From positions 1-49,601 of the forward strand of contig NZ_JAKZGO010000004.1 in the NCBI RefSeq assembly GCF_022549785.1: a stretch of DNA of 49,601 nt, in the 5' to 3' direction. The notes below the pieces were generated by a model that saw only the letters and a list, made by a program, of their open reading frames with translations, had not been told where the DNA came from and did not search any database. Below are positions 16,152-24,460 of this stretch, piece after piece. Numbering within the stretch: position 1 is the first letter of the stretch; the number at the start of each line of letters is the position of its first letter. The position numbers were made by a program, and so were the translations under genes. The stretch comes from Belliella alkalica (lineage in GTDB: Bacteria > Bacteroidota > Bacteroidia > Cytophagales > Cyclobacteriaceae).

Positions 16152-17633
16152 ATGTCCAAAAAAAATGTTGTAGTTATAGGGGCTGGCTTTGCTGGCCTTT
16201 CTGCTGCTACACACCTTGCAAAGCAAGGCTATAATGTAACTCTTCTCGAAAAAAATAGTACCCCCGGTGGACGAGCTAGAAAGTTCGAGATCGAGGGTTT
16301 TGTTTTTGATATGGGGCCTAGCTGGTATTGGATGCCAGATGTCTTTGACACTTATTTTTCCCATTTTGGCAAGAAAAGTTCTGATTATTATGATCTTTTA
16401 AGGTTAGACCCATCATACACAGTGATTTTTGGGGATAATGACTTTGTGGATATACCTGCAAACCTAGATGAGTTCAGAGCGCTTTTGGAAACATTGGAGC
16501 CTGGAGTTGGTCCAAAATTAGACGAATTTCTGAATCAAGCTGCCTATAAATACAAAGTAGGAATTCAAGATTTGGTGTACCGTCCAAGTAGATCTTTATT
16601 GGAATTTGCTAGTCCTAAGTTACTCATGGACATGCTTAGGATGGATATTTTTCAATCCATGTCAAAACATGTACGCAAGTTTTTCAAAGAAGACAAGATC
16701 ATCCGTTTGATGGAGTTTCCGGTTTTATTCCTCGGAGAAACTGCCAATAATATTCCCGCACTTTATTCCTTGATGAACTATGCTGATATAGCTTTGGGGA
16801 CTTGGTATCCTAAAGGTGGCATGCACAAAATTATTGAAGGAATGGTAAATTTGGCCAAAGAAAAAGGTGTTAGATTCCACTTTGATGCCGAAGTTTCAAA
16901 AATTAACATCCAAGATGGCAGGGCAACATCTGTATCTACTTTAGATGGGAATGAGTATCAAGCAGATGTTGTAGTCGCTGGAGCAGATTACAACCATATC
17001 GATAGGCATGTCCTCGAAGACAAATACAGCAACTATGACGACAAGTACTGGGACAACCGTGTCATGGCACCTGGTAGTCTATTGTTCTATCTTGGGATCA
17101 ACAAAAAACTAAAAAATCTACGGCATCACAATTTGTTCTTCGATGAACCACTTGGACCACATGCCGATGCAATATATACAAACCCACGATGGCCTGAAAG
17201 ACCGTTGTTTTATGCGTCAGTACCATCCATCACTGATCCAACGGTAGCTCCAGAAGGAAGTGAAAACTTATTTTTGCTTGTTCCGCTAGCTCCAGATCTG
17301 GAAGATTCTGAAGAAATGAGGGAGAAGTATTATAATATGATCATGGACAGACTTGAGAAATTAACTGGACAAGAGATTAGGAGCCATGTGATTTATAAAC
17401 GATCTTATGCTCACAGTGATTTCAAATCAGATTATCATGCATTCAAGGGCAACGCTTATGGTCTCGCAAATACTTTGTTGCAAACAGCCATATTAAAACC
17501 TTCTTTGAAGAATAAAAAAGTAAAAAACCTCTATTATACTGGCCAACTTACCGTGCCAGGACCAGGGGTTCCACCATCTCTGATTTCTGGACATGTAGTA
17601 GCCAAAGAAGTGATCAAAGAAAACAATTTGTAA
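16152..17633 (+). CDS. crtI: Phytoene desaturase CrtI
   Basis: 493 residues, FAD-dependent enzyme that desaturates phytoene, normally through four steps to lycopene. The N-terminal dinucleotide fold is VVVIGAGFAGLSAATHLAKQG, continuing to LLEKNSTPGGRARKF and FDMGPSWYWMPD. The C-terminal FAD signature is NLYYTGQLTVPGPGVPPSLISG. The length is typical of bacterial CrtI. It is the only CrtI/CrtD-like gene in the window. A second desaturase for the 3',4' bond, if the pigment is flexixanthin, must be elsewhere or this enzyme must do both jobs. It sits four bases after the sigma factor gene and 21 bases before crtB. Confidence 0.96.
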   Translation: MSKKNVVVIGAGFAGLSAATHLAKQGYNVTLLEKNSTPGGRARKFEIEGFVFDMGPSWYWMPDVFDTYFSHFGKKSSDYYDLLRLDPSYTVIFGDNDFVDIPANLDEFRALLETLEPGVGPKLDEFLNQAAYKYKVGIQDLVYRPSRSLLEFASPKLLMDMLRMDIFQSMSKHVRKFFKEDKIIRLMEFPVLFLGETANNIPALYSLMNYADIALGTWYPKGGMHKIIEGMVNLAKEKGVRFHFDAEVSKINIQDGRATSVSTLDGNEYQADVVVAGADYNHIDRHVLEDKYSNYDDKYWDNRVMAPGSLLFYLGINKKLKNLRHHNLFFDEPLGPHADAIYTNPRWPERPLFYASVPSITDPTVAPEGSENLFLLVPLAPDLEDSEEMREKYYNMIMDRLEKLTGQEIRSHVIYKRSYAHSDFKSDYHAFKGNAYGLANTLLQTAILKPSLKNKKVKNLYYTGQLTVPGPGVPPSLISGHVVAKEVIKENNL

Positions 17634-17654
17634 ATAAAATTGTATATTAATAGT

Positions 17655-18497
17655 ATGGATGCAAAAGCCCTCTTTGATCAAACCACTTTTGAGTGCAGCA
17701 AGCTGATCACCCAAAGATACAGCACAAGTTTTACTCTTGGAATCAAAACTCTTGACCGAAAATTTCACATGCCTATATATGCTATCTATGGATTTGTGAG
17801 GTATGCAGATGAGATCGTAGATACATTTCACGATTATGATAAAAAAGCCTTGCTAGAGTTGTTCAAAAAAGATACCTATAAGGCAATTAGCGAAAGAATA
17901 AGTTTGAATCCAGTACTTCATGCATTTCAGATCATTGTTAATCAGTATAAAATTGATCTAGAATTAATAGAAGCCTTTTTATATAGTATGGAAATGGACT
18001 TGGATTTCAACACTTATAATGATACAAAATACAATGAATATATATACGGCTCTGCAGAAGTAGTTGGTCTGATGTGTTTGAAAGTGTTTTGTGAAGGTGA
18101 TGAAAAAAACTATGACCGCCTCAAATCTCCGGCATGTAAACTGGGTGCGGCATTTCAGAAAGTTAATTTTCTGAGAGATATCAAGAGTGATTATGAAGAG
18201 AGAGGTAGAGTGTATTTCCCTGGAGTTGACTTCATGACATTTGACAAATCAGCCAAACAACTGATAGAAGAAGATATCCAAAAAGATTTTGATGAATCAC
18301 TAATTGGAATAAATAATTTGCCCGAAGGTGCGAAAATGGGCGTCAAAGTAGCTTATCTATATTACCAAAAGCTGTTTGACAAAATCAGGTCATTGCCTCC
18401 TGAGACTATAACAAAAGAAAGAGTCAGAATTCCGAATTCTAGAAAAATGTCGCTCTTGCTGAGTACTTACTTTGTTATGAAACTGGGCTTGGCTTAG
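17655..18497 (+). CDS. crtB: Phytoene synthase CrtB
   Basis: 280 residues, condenses two geranylgeranyl diphosphates into phytoene. The two Asp-rich Mg-diphosphate sites are present: YADEIVDTF, and the QKVNFLRDIKSDYEERGRVYFP block, which matches the second squalene/phytoene synthase signature. The ATG at 17655 is preferred over a TTG at 17640, which would add five residues and leave no ribosome-binding room after crtI. The stop is three bases before crtYcd. No GGPP synthase (crtE) gene lies in the cluster, so the substrate comes from a prenyl synthase elsewhere. Confidence 0.95.
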   Translation: MDAKALFDQTTFECSKLITQRYSTSFTLGIKTLDRKFHMPIYAIYGFVRYADEIVDTFHDYDKKALLELFKKDTYKAISERISLNPVLHAFQIIVNQYKIDLELIEAFLYSMEMDLDFNTYNDTKYNEYIYGSAEVVGLMCLKVFCEGDEKNYDRLKSPACKLGAAFQKVNFLRDIKSDYEERGRVYFPGVDFMTFDKSAKQLIEEDIQKDFDESLIGINNLPEGAKMGVKVAYLYYQKLFDKIRSLPPETITKERVRIPNSRKMSLLLSTYFVMKLGLA

Positions 18498-18500
18498 ATC

Positions 18501-19211
18501 ATGGAAAAATATCTCTACTTATTTATTAATTTGTTAACCATATCATTTCCTCTTCTGAGATCTTTTGAAAACAGGGTTCATTATGCCAAAAATTGGTATG
18601 CATTGTTTCCTGCAATATTGCTTACAGGCGTTTTTTTTCTTATTTGGGATCATTGGTTTACTGTGATCGGAGTCTGGGAATTTAATCCAAGATACCTCTT
18701 GGGAATTTATTTTTTTGAGCTGCCATTAGAAGAATGGCTCTTTTTTCTGACTGTTCCATTTGCCTGTATTTTTATTTATGAAGTGTTAAATTACTTTGTG
18801 GAAAAAGACCTATTTGCTCCAATTGTAAAATCAGCAACACTTTCCTTGGTTATACTATTTCTAATCATTGGCTTTTATAATTTGGACAAGTGGTACACAT
18901 CTGTAAATTTCCTTCTTGCAGCAATTATCCTTTCCTTTCATTATATCCTTTTTAAAGGAAGGTACCTTGGGAGGTTTTTTCTTACTTATTTGGTTTCACT
19001 GATTCCATTTATATTGGTAAATGGAGTATTGACAGGGTCATTTATCGACGAGGCGGTGGTGAAGTATAATGACTCAGAAAATTTATCAATAAGAATCCTT
19101 ACAATACCAATAGAAGATACTGTATATTCGATGATATTACTTCTGATGAATATTAGTATCTATGAGAAGATAAAAAGTATGAAAACAATTCATTCAACTT
19201 CAAGTTTATAG
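18501..19211 (+). CDS. crtYcd: Lycopene beta-cyclase, fused CrtYc-CrtYd (heterodimer-type) membrane protein
   Basis: 236 residues with about six or seven hydrophobic helices arranged as two tandem 'lycopene cyclase domain' units. The first carries the key motif PLEEWLFF (with IWDHWFTVIGVWEFNP before it) and the second PIEDTVYSMILLLMNI. This corresponds to the CrtYc and CrtYd subunits of actinobacterial cyclases joined in one chain, as found in many Bacteroidota. It forms beta-rings from lycopene. Whether it cyclises one end or both cannot be read from sequence; the cruF gene nearby argues that at least part of the product is monocyclic. Gaps to crtB and ispH are three bases each. Confidence 0.92.
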   Translation: MEKYLYLFINLLTISFPLLRSFENRVHYAKNWYALFPAILLTGVFFLIWDHWFTVIGVWEFNPRYLLGIYFFELPLEEWLFFLTVPFACIFIYEVLNYFVEKDLFAPIVKSATLSLVILFLIIGFYNLDKWYTSVNFLLAAIILSFHYILFKGRYLGRFFLTYLVSLIPFILVNGVLTGSFIDEAVVKYNDSENLSIRILTIPIEDTVYSMILLLMNISIYEKIKSMKTIHSTSSL

Positions 19212-19214
19212 CTT

Positions 19215-20060
19215 ATGATGAATCTTCAAGTACATATAGATCAGCATTCCGGATTCTGCTTTGGTGTAGTCTATGCCATAGAAATGGCTGAGGAAATATT
19301 AGATGAGCAGGGGTACTTGTATTGTCTTGGAGACATTGTCCACAATGATGAAGAAGTAAATAGGCTTACCAATAAAGGTCTTAAAATCATCAATCATGAT
19401 GAGCTTCAAGTTTTGAAAAATGAAAAAGTCTTGATCAGGGCGCATGGGGAGCCACCTTCTACTTATGAACTTTCCATAAAAAACAACCTCACCCTGATCG
19501 ATGCTAGCTGTCCGGTAGTATTGAAGCTCCAAAATAGAATTAAGAACTCATTTGATAAGAAAGAGACCATTTATATATACGGCAAGCATGGACACGCCGA
19601 AGTGGTAGGACTTTTGGGACAAACCAACAATGAGGCAGTAGTCTTTCAAGATATATCAGAATTGGATCTTCCGAGCCTTCCTAAAAACTTAACCCTCTAC
19701 AGCCAAACTACAAAAAGCACAGATAAATTTTACGAGATCAATGCTATCCTGAAGGAAAATGACATTACCGTAAACACCAATGATACTATATGTCGTCAGG
19801 TATCAAATCGCGACAAAGAGCTTAGAGCTTTTGCTGAAAAATTCGATAAAATCATTTTTGTAAGTGGTACTAAGTCTTCTAATGGGAAGGTATTGTACAA
19901 TGTTTGTAAGGAAAAAAATCCAAACACACATTTTGTGTCCAACCAAGATCAAGTCAGTCCTTCATGGTTTTCTCCAAATGATACAGTTGGCATATGCGGT
20001 GCCACATCCACTCCAATGTGGCTAATGGAACAAGTTAAAGAAAGATTGAGTAAGTTTTAA
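19215..20060 (+). CDS. ispH: 4-hydroxy-3-methylbut-2-enyl diphosphate reductase IspH (LytB)
   Basis: 281 residues, the last enzyme of the MEP pathway, making IPP and DMAPP with a [4Fe-4S] cluster. The three cluster cysteines are in GFCFGV, DASCPVV and GICGATSTP. Substrate-binding motifs are RAHGEPP, YGKHGHAEVVG, SQTTKS, NDTIC and SGTKSSNG. The frame begins with two ATG codons (19215 and 19218). Sitting inside the crt operon, it would raise isoprenoid supply together with pigment synthesis. That suggests either the sole copy expressed with pigment or a second, dedicated copy. Confidence 0.96.
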   Translation: MMNLQVHIDQHSGFCFGVVYAIEMAEEILDEQGYLYCLGDIVHNDEEVNRLTNKGLKIINHDELQVLKNEKVLIRAHGEPPSTYELSIKNNLTLIDASCPVVLKLQNRIKNSFDKKETIYIYGKHGHAEVVGLLGQTNNEAVVFQDISELDLPSLPKNLTLYSQTTKSTDKFYEINAILKENDITVNTNDTICRQVSNRDKELRAFAEKFDKIIFVSGTKSSNGKVLYNVCKEKNPNTHFVSNQDQVSPSWFSPNDTVGICGATSTPMWLMEQVKERLSKF

Positions 20061-20091
20061 GTTGCGAATTAATTTTCTCTAAATTTGCCTC

Positions 20092-20787
20092 GTGTCCAAT
20101 ACTATAAGCCATACAAATTCAATAGATCCTAAAGGAATCATAATTGCTTTTTCTGTAATTGCTCTATGGTGTGCATCTTTGGTTTTTCTATTGAGTTTCA
20201 ACTTGAATTGGTCCAATCCTATTACTTATTTGGGTGTTTTAGTTCAAACACACCTTTACACAGGGCTTTTCATCACTTCACATGACGCAATGCATGGGTT
20301 GGTTTCAAAAAACAAAAAACTGAACCACACGATAGGCTGGTTTACTGCAATCTTGTTTTCTTACAATTTTTATTGGAAACTATTCCCAAAACACCACGAG
20401 CATCACAAGTATGTGGCCACTGACAAAGATCCTGACTATCATCATTCTGACAATTTCTTTCTTTGGTATTTTAGTTTTATAAAGCAATATGTTTCGATAT
20501 GGCAGATACTTCTTATGGCTGTCACATTCAATATTCTAAAGCTATTTCTTCCAACAGAAAATCTGATCATTTTCTGGATGTTGCCAGCAGTTTTGGCTAC
20601 TTTCCAGTTGTTTTATTTCGGTACTTACAGACCACATATGGGTGAATCTGAGAATATTCACCATTCTAAAACACAATCAAAAAACCATATTTGGGCATTT
20701 TTGTCCTGTTACTTTTTTGGATATCATTTTGAACATCACGATTCTCCTGGCACCCCATGGTGGAGGCTTTGGAGGCTGAAAGATTAG
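20092..20787 (+). CDS. crtW: Beta-carotene 4-ketolase CrtW
   Basis: 231 residues, membrane fatty-acid-desaturase-like di-iron enzyme that inserts the 4-keto group in the beta-ring. Histidine boxes: HDAMH (with GLFITSHDAMHG before it), HHEHH followed by DPDYH, and HFEHH followed by PGTPWW. FYFGTYRPH near residue 180 is a CrtW-specific block and separates it from CrtR and ordinary desaturases. The start is a GTG at 20092; there is no in-frame ATG between it and the ispH stop 31 bases upstream. It is the last pigment gene of the operon. Together with crtZ it would give a 3-hydroxy-4-keto ring, as in flexixanthin. Confidence 0.92.
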   Translation: MSNTISHTNSIDPKGIIIAFSVIALWCASLVFLLSFNLNWSNPITYLGVLVQTHLYTGLFITSHDAMHGLVSKNKKLNHTIGWFTAILFSYNFYWKLFPKHHEHHKYVATDKDPDYHHSDNFFLWYFSFIKQYVSIWQILLMAVTFNILKLFLPTENLIIFWMLPAVLATFQLFYFGTYRPHMGESENIHHSKTQSKNHIWAFLSCYFFGYHFEHHDSPGTPWWRLWRLKD

Positions 20788-20873
20788 TAAATTTTGAAAT
20801 TTTCTATTTTTTTATCAAAACCCCGAAACCATTTATGTCCAAAATAGATTAGATAGACTGTTAATTGGCAATT

Positions 20874-23279
20874 ATGAGAAATCTGTTTACAATAGTTAGC
20901 TTTTTGTTTATTTCATACAATAGTTTTGCCCAAGATGGAGTCATTCAGGGGAAAGTGAGAAATCCTGTTAGCAATGAAGCAATTCCATTTGCCAATATCG
21001 TCATCTTGGATTCTGACATAGGAACTGTTTCAGATGAAAATGGTATCTATAGACTAGAAGGAATCAAGCCGGGACTTTATAATGTCCGAGCAAGTTTTGT
21101 GGGTTTTAGAAGCAAAACGATTTTTGAGGTGCAAGTTTCCCGAGCCAAACCAGTACAATTGGATTTTGAGTTGGAAGAAGAAGCTGCTGATCTGAATGAA
21201 GTGGTCGTAAGCTCAGAATTTTCCAGATCGGAAGAAACACCACTATCTGTAAGGAAACTCAATGCCAATGAAATCGAAAGGTATCCAGGTGGCAACAGAG
21301 ATATTTCTAGAGTAATCCAGTCACTTCCTGGGGTAGCAAGTACAGCAAGTTTTAGAAATGACATTATTATCAGGGGTGGGGCGCCAAATGAGAATAAATT
21401 CTACATAGATGAAATCGAAGTTCCTGTAATTAATCACTTTGCCACACAAGGCTCATCAGGCGGTCCAGTTGGAATTCTCAATGTAAACTTAATCCAAAAT
21501 GTAGAGGTAATCACAGGTGGATTTCCAGCAAATAGGATGAACTCTCTAAGCTCCTTTTTTGAATTTCAGCTCAAGGAAGGCAGGAGAGATAAAATGGCTA
21601 CCCAGCTTACAGTTGGAGCCAGTGAATTGACACTTTCCAATGAAGGGCCATTGGGAGAAAAGACTACATATTTGGTATCAGCTAGAAGATCCTATTTGCA
21701 AGGGCTCTTTAGACTGATTGGCTTGCCTTTTTTGCCTACTTTCAATGATTTTCAATTTAAGACCAAAACAAAATTCAATGACAAAACAGAATTGACTTTG
21801 ATCGGTGTGGGTGCCATTGATCAGTTTGCTCTGAATTTTGACGTTCCAAATAATGAGACTTTTGAAGAAAGGGAAGAAAGATTATATCTCTTGGGAAGTC
21901 TACCGATTTCTTCCCAATGGAATTATGCAACTGGTGCAAAATTGAAGCGGTACAGGGAAAATGGTTTTTGGACATTTATTCTTAGCCGAAATATGCTGAA
22001 CAATCAGTCCATTAAATATTTCAACAACGATGAAAGTGACCCTCAAAATCTCCTTTTTGACTATACTTCCCAAGAAAGTGAAAATAAATTTAGGGCTGAA
22101 AACAGTATTTTTGGAAAAGGGTATAGTTTAAAATATGGAGTGAATTATGAATTTGCTAGGTATTTGATCAATAATTTTGATCGAAGTACATTATCCAGTG
22201 AAGGAGGAATCATTTCGGTCAATAATAAAGCATTCTTTAATAGTTATGGGGCTTTTGTTTCCGGGACAAAAACTTCATCGGATGAGCGGCTTTTGCTCTC
22301 TGGAGGAGTGAGAATGGATGGAAGTGATTTTGGAGCGACAGCCCAAAATCCTCTCAATCAAATTAGCCCTAGACTTTCTTTTTCATATCAATTGAAGCCT
22401 AATTTCTTCCTGACTGCAAACTCAGGGATCTATTACCAAAAGCCGCCTTATACAGCTTTGGGTTATAGAAATAACGAGGGAGCATTAGTAAATCAGCTAA
22501 ATGACATAAAATTTATCAGGTCTACCCAATTTATCACTGGGATAGAGCGCGTGTTTCCTGAGAAAAACAGGAGGTTCACAATAGAAGGATTTTACAAGCA
22601 TTATAATAATTATCCATCTTCGATCAGAAATGGGATTGCACTGGCCAATTTGGGGGCTGATTTTGGTGTCATCGGAAATGAGCCAGTCAATTCCAATGCA
22701 GAAGGAAGGGCTTACGGGGTGGAATTTTTGGCTCAGCAGCGGTTATTCAACAATTTCTATGGAATCGCAGCAGTGACCTTGGTGAGAAGTGAATTTACCA
22801 ATCCTAATACGGATGGATTTTTACCATCTTCTTGGGACAATAGATTTATAGTCAGCTTGACTGCTGGTAAGCGATTTGGCAAAAACTGGGAAATCGGTGG
22901 AAGATGGAGATTCTTAGGTGGTGCCCCTTATACTCCTTTTGACCTGCAAAGCTCAGCTTTGATCAATAATTGGGATGCTAGAGGAGTTGGAATCAATGAT
23001 TTCAACCGCATCAATGATATTAGACTTAAAGCATTTCATCAGCTGGATTTAAGAATAGACAAGAAATATTTCTTTGACAAATGGAATCTCAACTGGTACT
23101 TTGATATTCAGAACGCATACAATTTCAAAGCCCAACAACCACCCAACCTGATTCCGGTAAGGGATATGTCTGGTGAAATTCAAGTGAATCCTAATGATCC
23201 TTCCAGATACTTATTACGCTTGGCTGAAAACCCAGCAGGTACAGTGTTGCCTACTGTTGGGGTCATCATCGAGTTTTAG
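20874..23279 (+). CDS. TonB-dependent receptor with carboxypeptidase-regulatory-like N-terminal domain
   Basis: 801 residues from the ATG at 20874 (a TTG nine bases upstream is less likely). A signal peptide (cleavage after NSFAQ) is followed by a CarboxypepD-reg-like domain (VIQGKVRNPVSNEAIPFANIVILD, about 22-100). Next comes a plug domain (ISRVIQSLPGVAS, IIIRGGAPNENKFYIDEIEVP) and a 22-strand-type barrel finishing with VLPTVGVIIEF. The ligand is unknown. It begins 86 bases after crtW on the same strand with no hairpin between, so read-through from the crt operon is possible. A BamA/TamA-like barrel gene follows after 39 bases, making a likely pair. Confidence 0.88.
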   Translation: MRNLFTIVSFLFISYNSFAQDGVIQGKVRNPVSNEAIPFANIVILDSDIGTVSDENGIYRLEGIKPGLYNVRASFVGFRSKTIFEVQVSRAKPVQLDFELEEEAADLNEVVVSSEFSRSEETPLSVRKLNANEIERYPGGNRDISRVIQSLPGVASTASFRNDIIIRGGAPNENKFYIDEIEVPVINHFATQGSSGGPVGILNVNLIQNVEVITGGFPANRMNSLSSFFEFQLKEGRRDKMATQLTVGASELTLSNEGPLGEKTTYLVSARRSYLQGLFRLIGLPFLPTFNDFQFKTKTKFNDKTELTLIGVGAIDQFALNFDVPNNETFEEREERLYLLGSLPISSQWNYATGAKLKRYRENGFWTFILSRNMLNNQSIKYFNNDESDPQNLLFDYTSQESENKFRAENSIFGKGYSLKYGVNYEFARYLINNFDRSTLSSEGGIISVNNKAFFNSYGAFVSGTKTSSDERLLLSGGVRMDGSDFGATAQNPLNQISPRLSFSYQLKPNFFLTANSGIYYQKPPYTALGYRNNEGALVNQLNDIKFIRSTQFITGIERVFPEKNRRFTIEGFYKHYNNYPSSIRNGIALANLGADFGVIGNEPVNSNAEGRAYGVEFLAQQRLFNNFYGIAAVTLVRSEFTNPNTDGFLPSSWDNRFIVSLTAGKRFGKNWEIGGRWRFLGGAPYTPFDLQSSALINNWDARGVGINDFNRINDIRLKAFHQLDLRIDKKYFFDKWNLNWYFDIQNAYNFKAQQPPNLIPVRDMSGEIQVNPNDPSRYLLRLAENPAGTVLPTVGVIIEF

Positions 23280-23318
23280 GTGTTGCGAAGCTGAATCGAA
23301 AGCGTAACTTTGTTGCCG

Positions 23319-24458
23319 ATGAAAAAAGCATGGGTAATATTGTTTCTATTTTTTTCTTTGAAAGCTTATCCACAAGCGATTTCAGAAGCAGACAGTGTTG
23401 AAAAATCGGGTTTGATCGAAAAATTATTCGATTTTGCTGACAATACTGTTGATTTGATTTCGGGGGAAAAATGGTCTTTTATCCCTGCAGTAGTCTATTC
23501 TCCAGAGACTAACCTTGGATTGGGAATCAGGGCGATAAGGATATTTAGGCATAAAAATGCTTCCAATGAATTGCTTAGACCTTCTACTTTGCCTATTACT
23601 TTCTTATACACTTTAAATAATCAGACGATTGTAACTACTGAGTTGGATCTGTGGATGAATGAGAATAAGGAGTTTCTGAATGCGAGGATGGAATTTACAA
23701 ATTACCCGTTCAAATTTTATGGAATAGGAAATGATCTTGACGCTTCCAATGAGGAGTTCTATTCCACAAGATATGCATATTTTCATTTGAATTATGAAAA
23801 GAGAATAGCAAAAGGCTTGTACTTGGGACCAAGATATGAATTTAGGATAGACGATATTTACAAAAAAGAAGTCGGAGGTATCCTTGACACAGATCAAGTA
23901 GCGGGATCAGACGGTCAGAGGCTCTCAGGTTTGGGATTGGTATTGAACCATGATACTAGAGGTAACATTTTTCAACCTTCAGACGGCTGGTACAATCGAT
24001 TGACTTGGATGAGTTTTCAGAGTTTTTTGGGGAGTAATTTCACCTTCAATCAATATGCGCTAGACCTCAGAAAATTCCTCAATCCATTCAAGAGCCAGGT
24101 TTTGGCAGTTCAGAGTTATTGGAGTTTTACGACAGGAAATCCACCTTTTCAGCATATTTCCTTGATAGGGGGAAGTGATTTGATGCGTGGGTACTTTGAG
24201 GGCAGGTATAGAGATCGTCATGCTGTAGTGCATCAAGCAGAGTATAGAGTGCCGATTTACAGAAATTTCGGGATGGTTTTTTTTGGAAGTGCAGGTCAAG
24301 TGGCTAGTACTCCAAGTCAATTTGCTCTTAGTCGGATGAAATATGGTGGAGGAATCGGTTTTAGATACAAGTTAAATCCTGAAGGGTTGAATATCAGGAT
24401 TGACATTGCATTTGGAGATCAAAGAGCCTTTTATTTTGGCTTGAATGAAGTTTTATGA
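23319..24458 (+). CDS. BamA/TamA-family outer-membrane beta-barrel protein
   Basis: 379 residues. A signal peptide (cleavage after KAYPQ) is followed by a short region without POTRA repeats and then a barrel of the surface-antigen (Omp85-like, PF01103) type. LGLVLNHDTRGNIFQPSDGWYNRL is the usual first strand pair and the LIGGSDLMRGYFEGRYRDRHAV segment is the loop-6 VRGY/F motif region. Stand-alone short Omp85-like barrels are common in Bacteroidota and have been linked to lipid or polymer handling at the outer membrane; this one's role is unknown. The ATG at 23319 is chosen over a TTG at 23310. Its stop is two bases from the stop of the convergent wzi gene. Confidence 0.82.
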   Translation: MKKAWVILFLFFSLKAYPQAISEADSVEKSGLIEKLFDFADNTVDLISGEKWSFIPAVVYSPETNLGLGIRAIRIFRHKNASNELLRPSTLPITFLYTLNNQTIVTTELDLWMNENKEFLNARMEFTNYPFKFYGIGNDLDASNEEFYSTRYAYFHLNYEKRIAKGLYLGPRYEFRIDDIYKKEVGGILDTDQVAGSDGQRLSGLGLVLNHDTRGNIFQPSDGWYNRLTWMSFQSFLGSNFTFNQYALDLRKFLNPFKSQVLAVQSYWSFTTGNPPFQHISLIGGSDLMRGYFEGRYRDRHAVVHQAEYRVPIYRNFGMVFFGSAGQVASTPSQFALSRMKYGGGIGFRYKLNPEGLNIRIDIAFGDQRAFYFGLNEVL

Positions 24459-24460
24459 TC

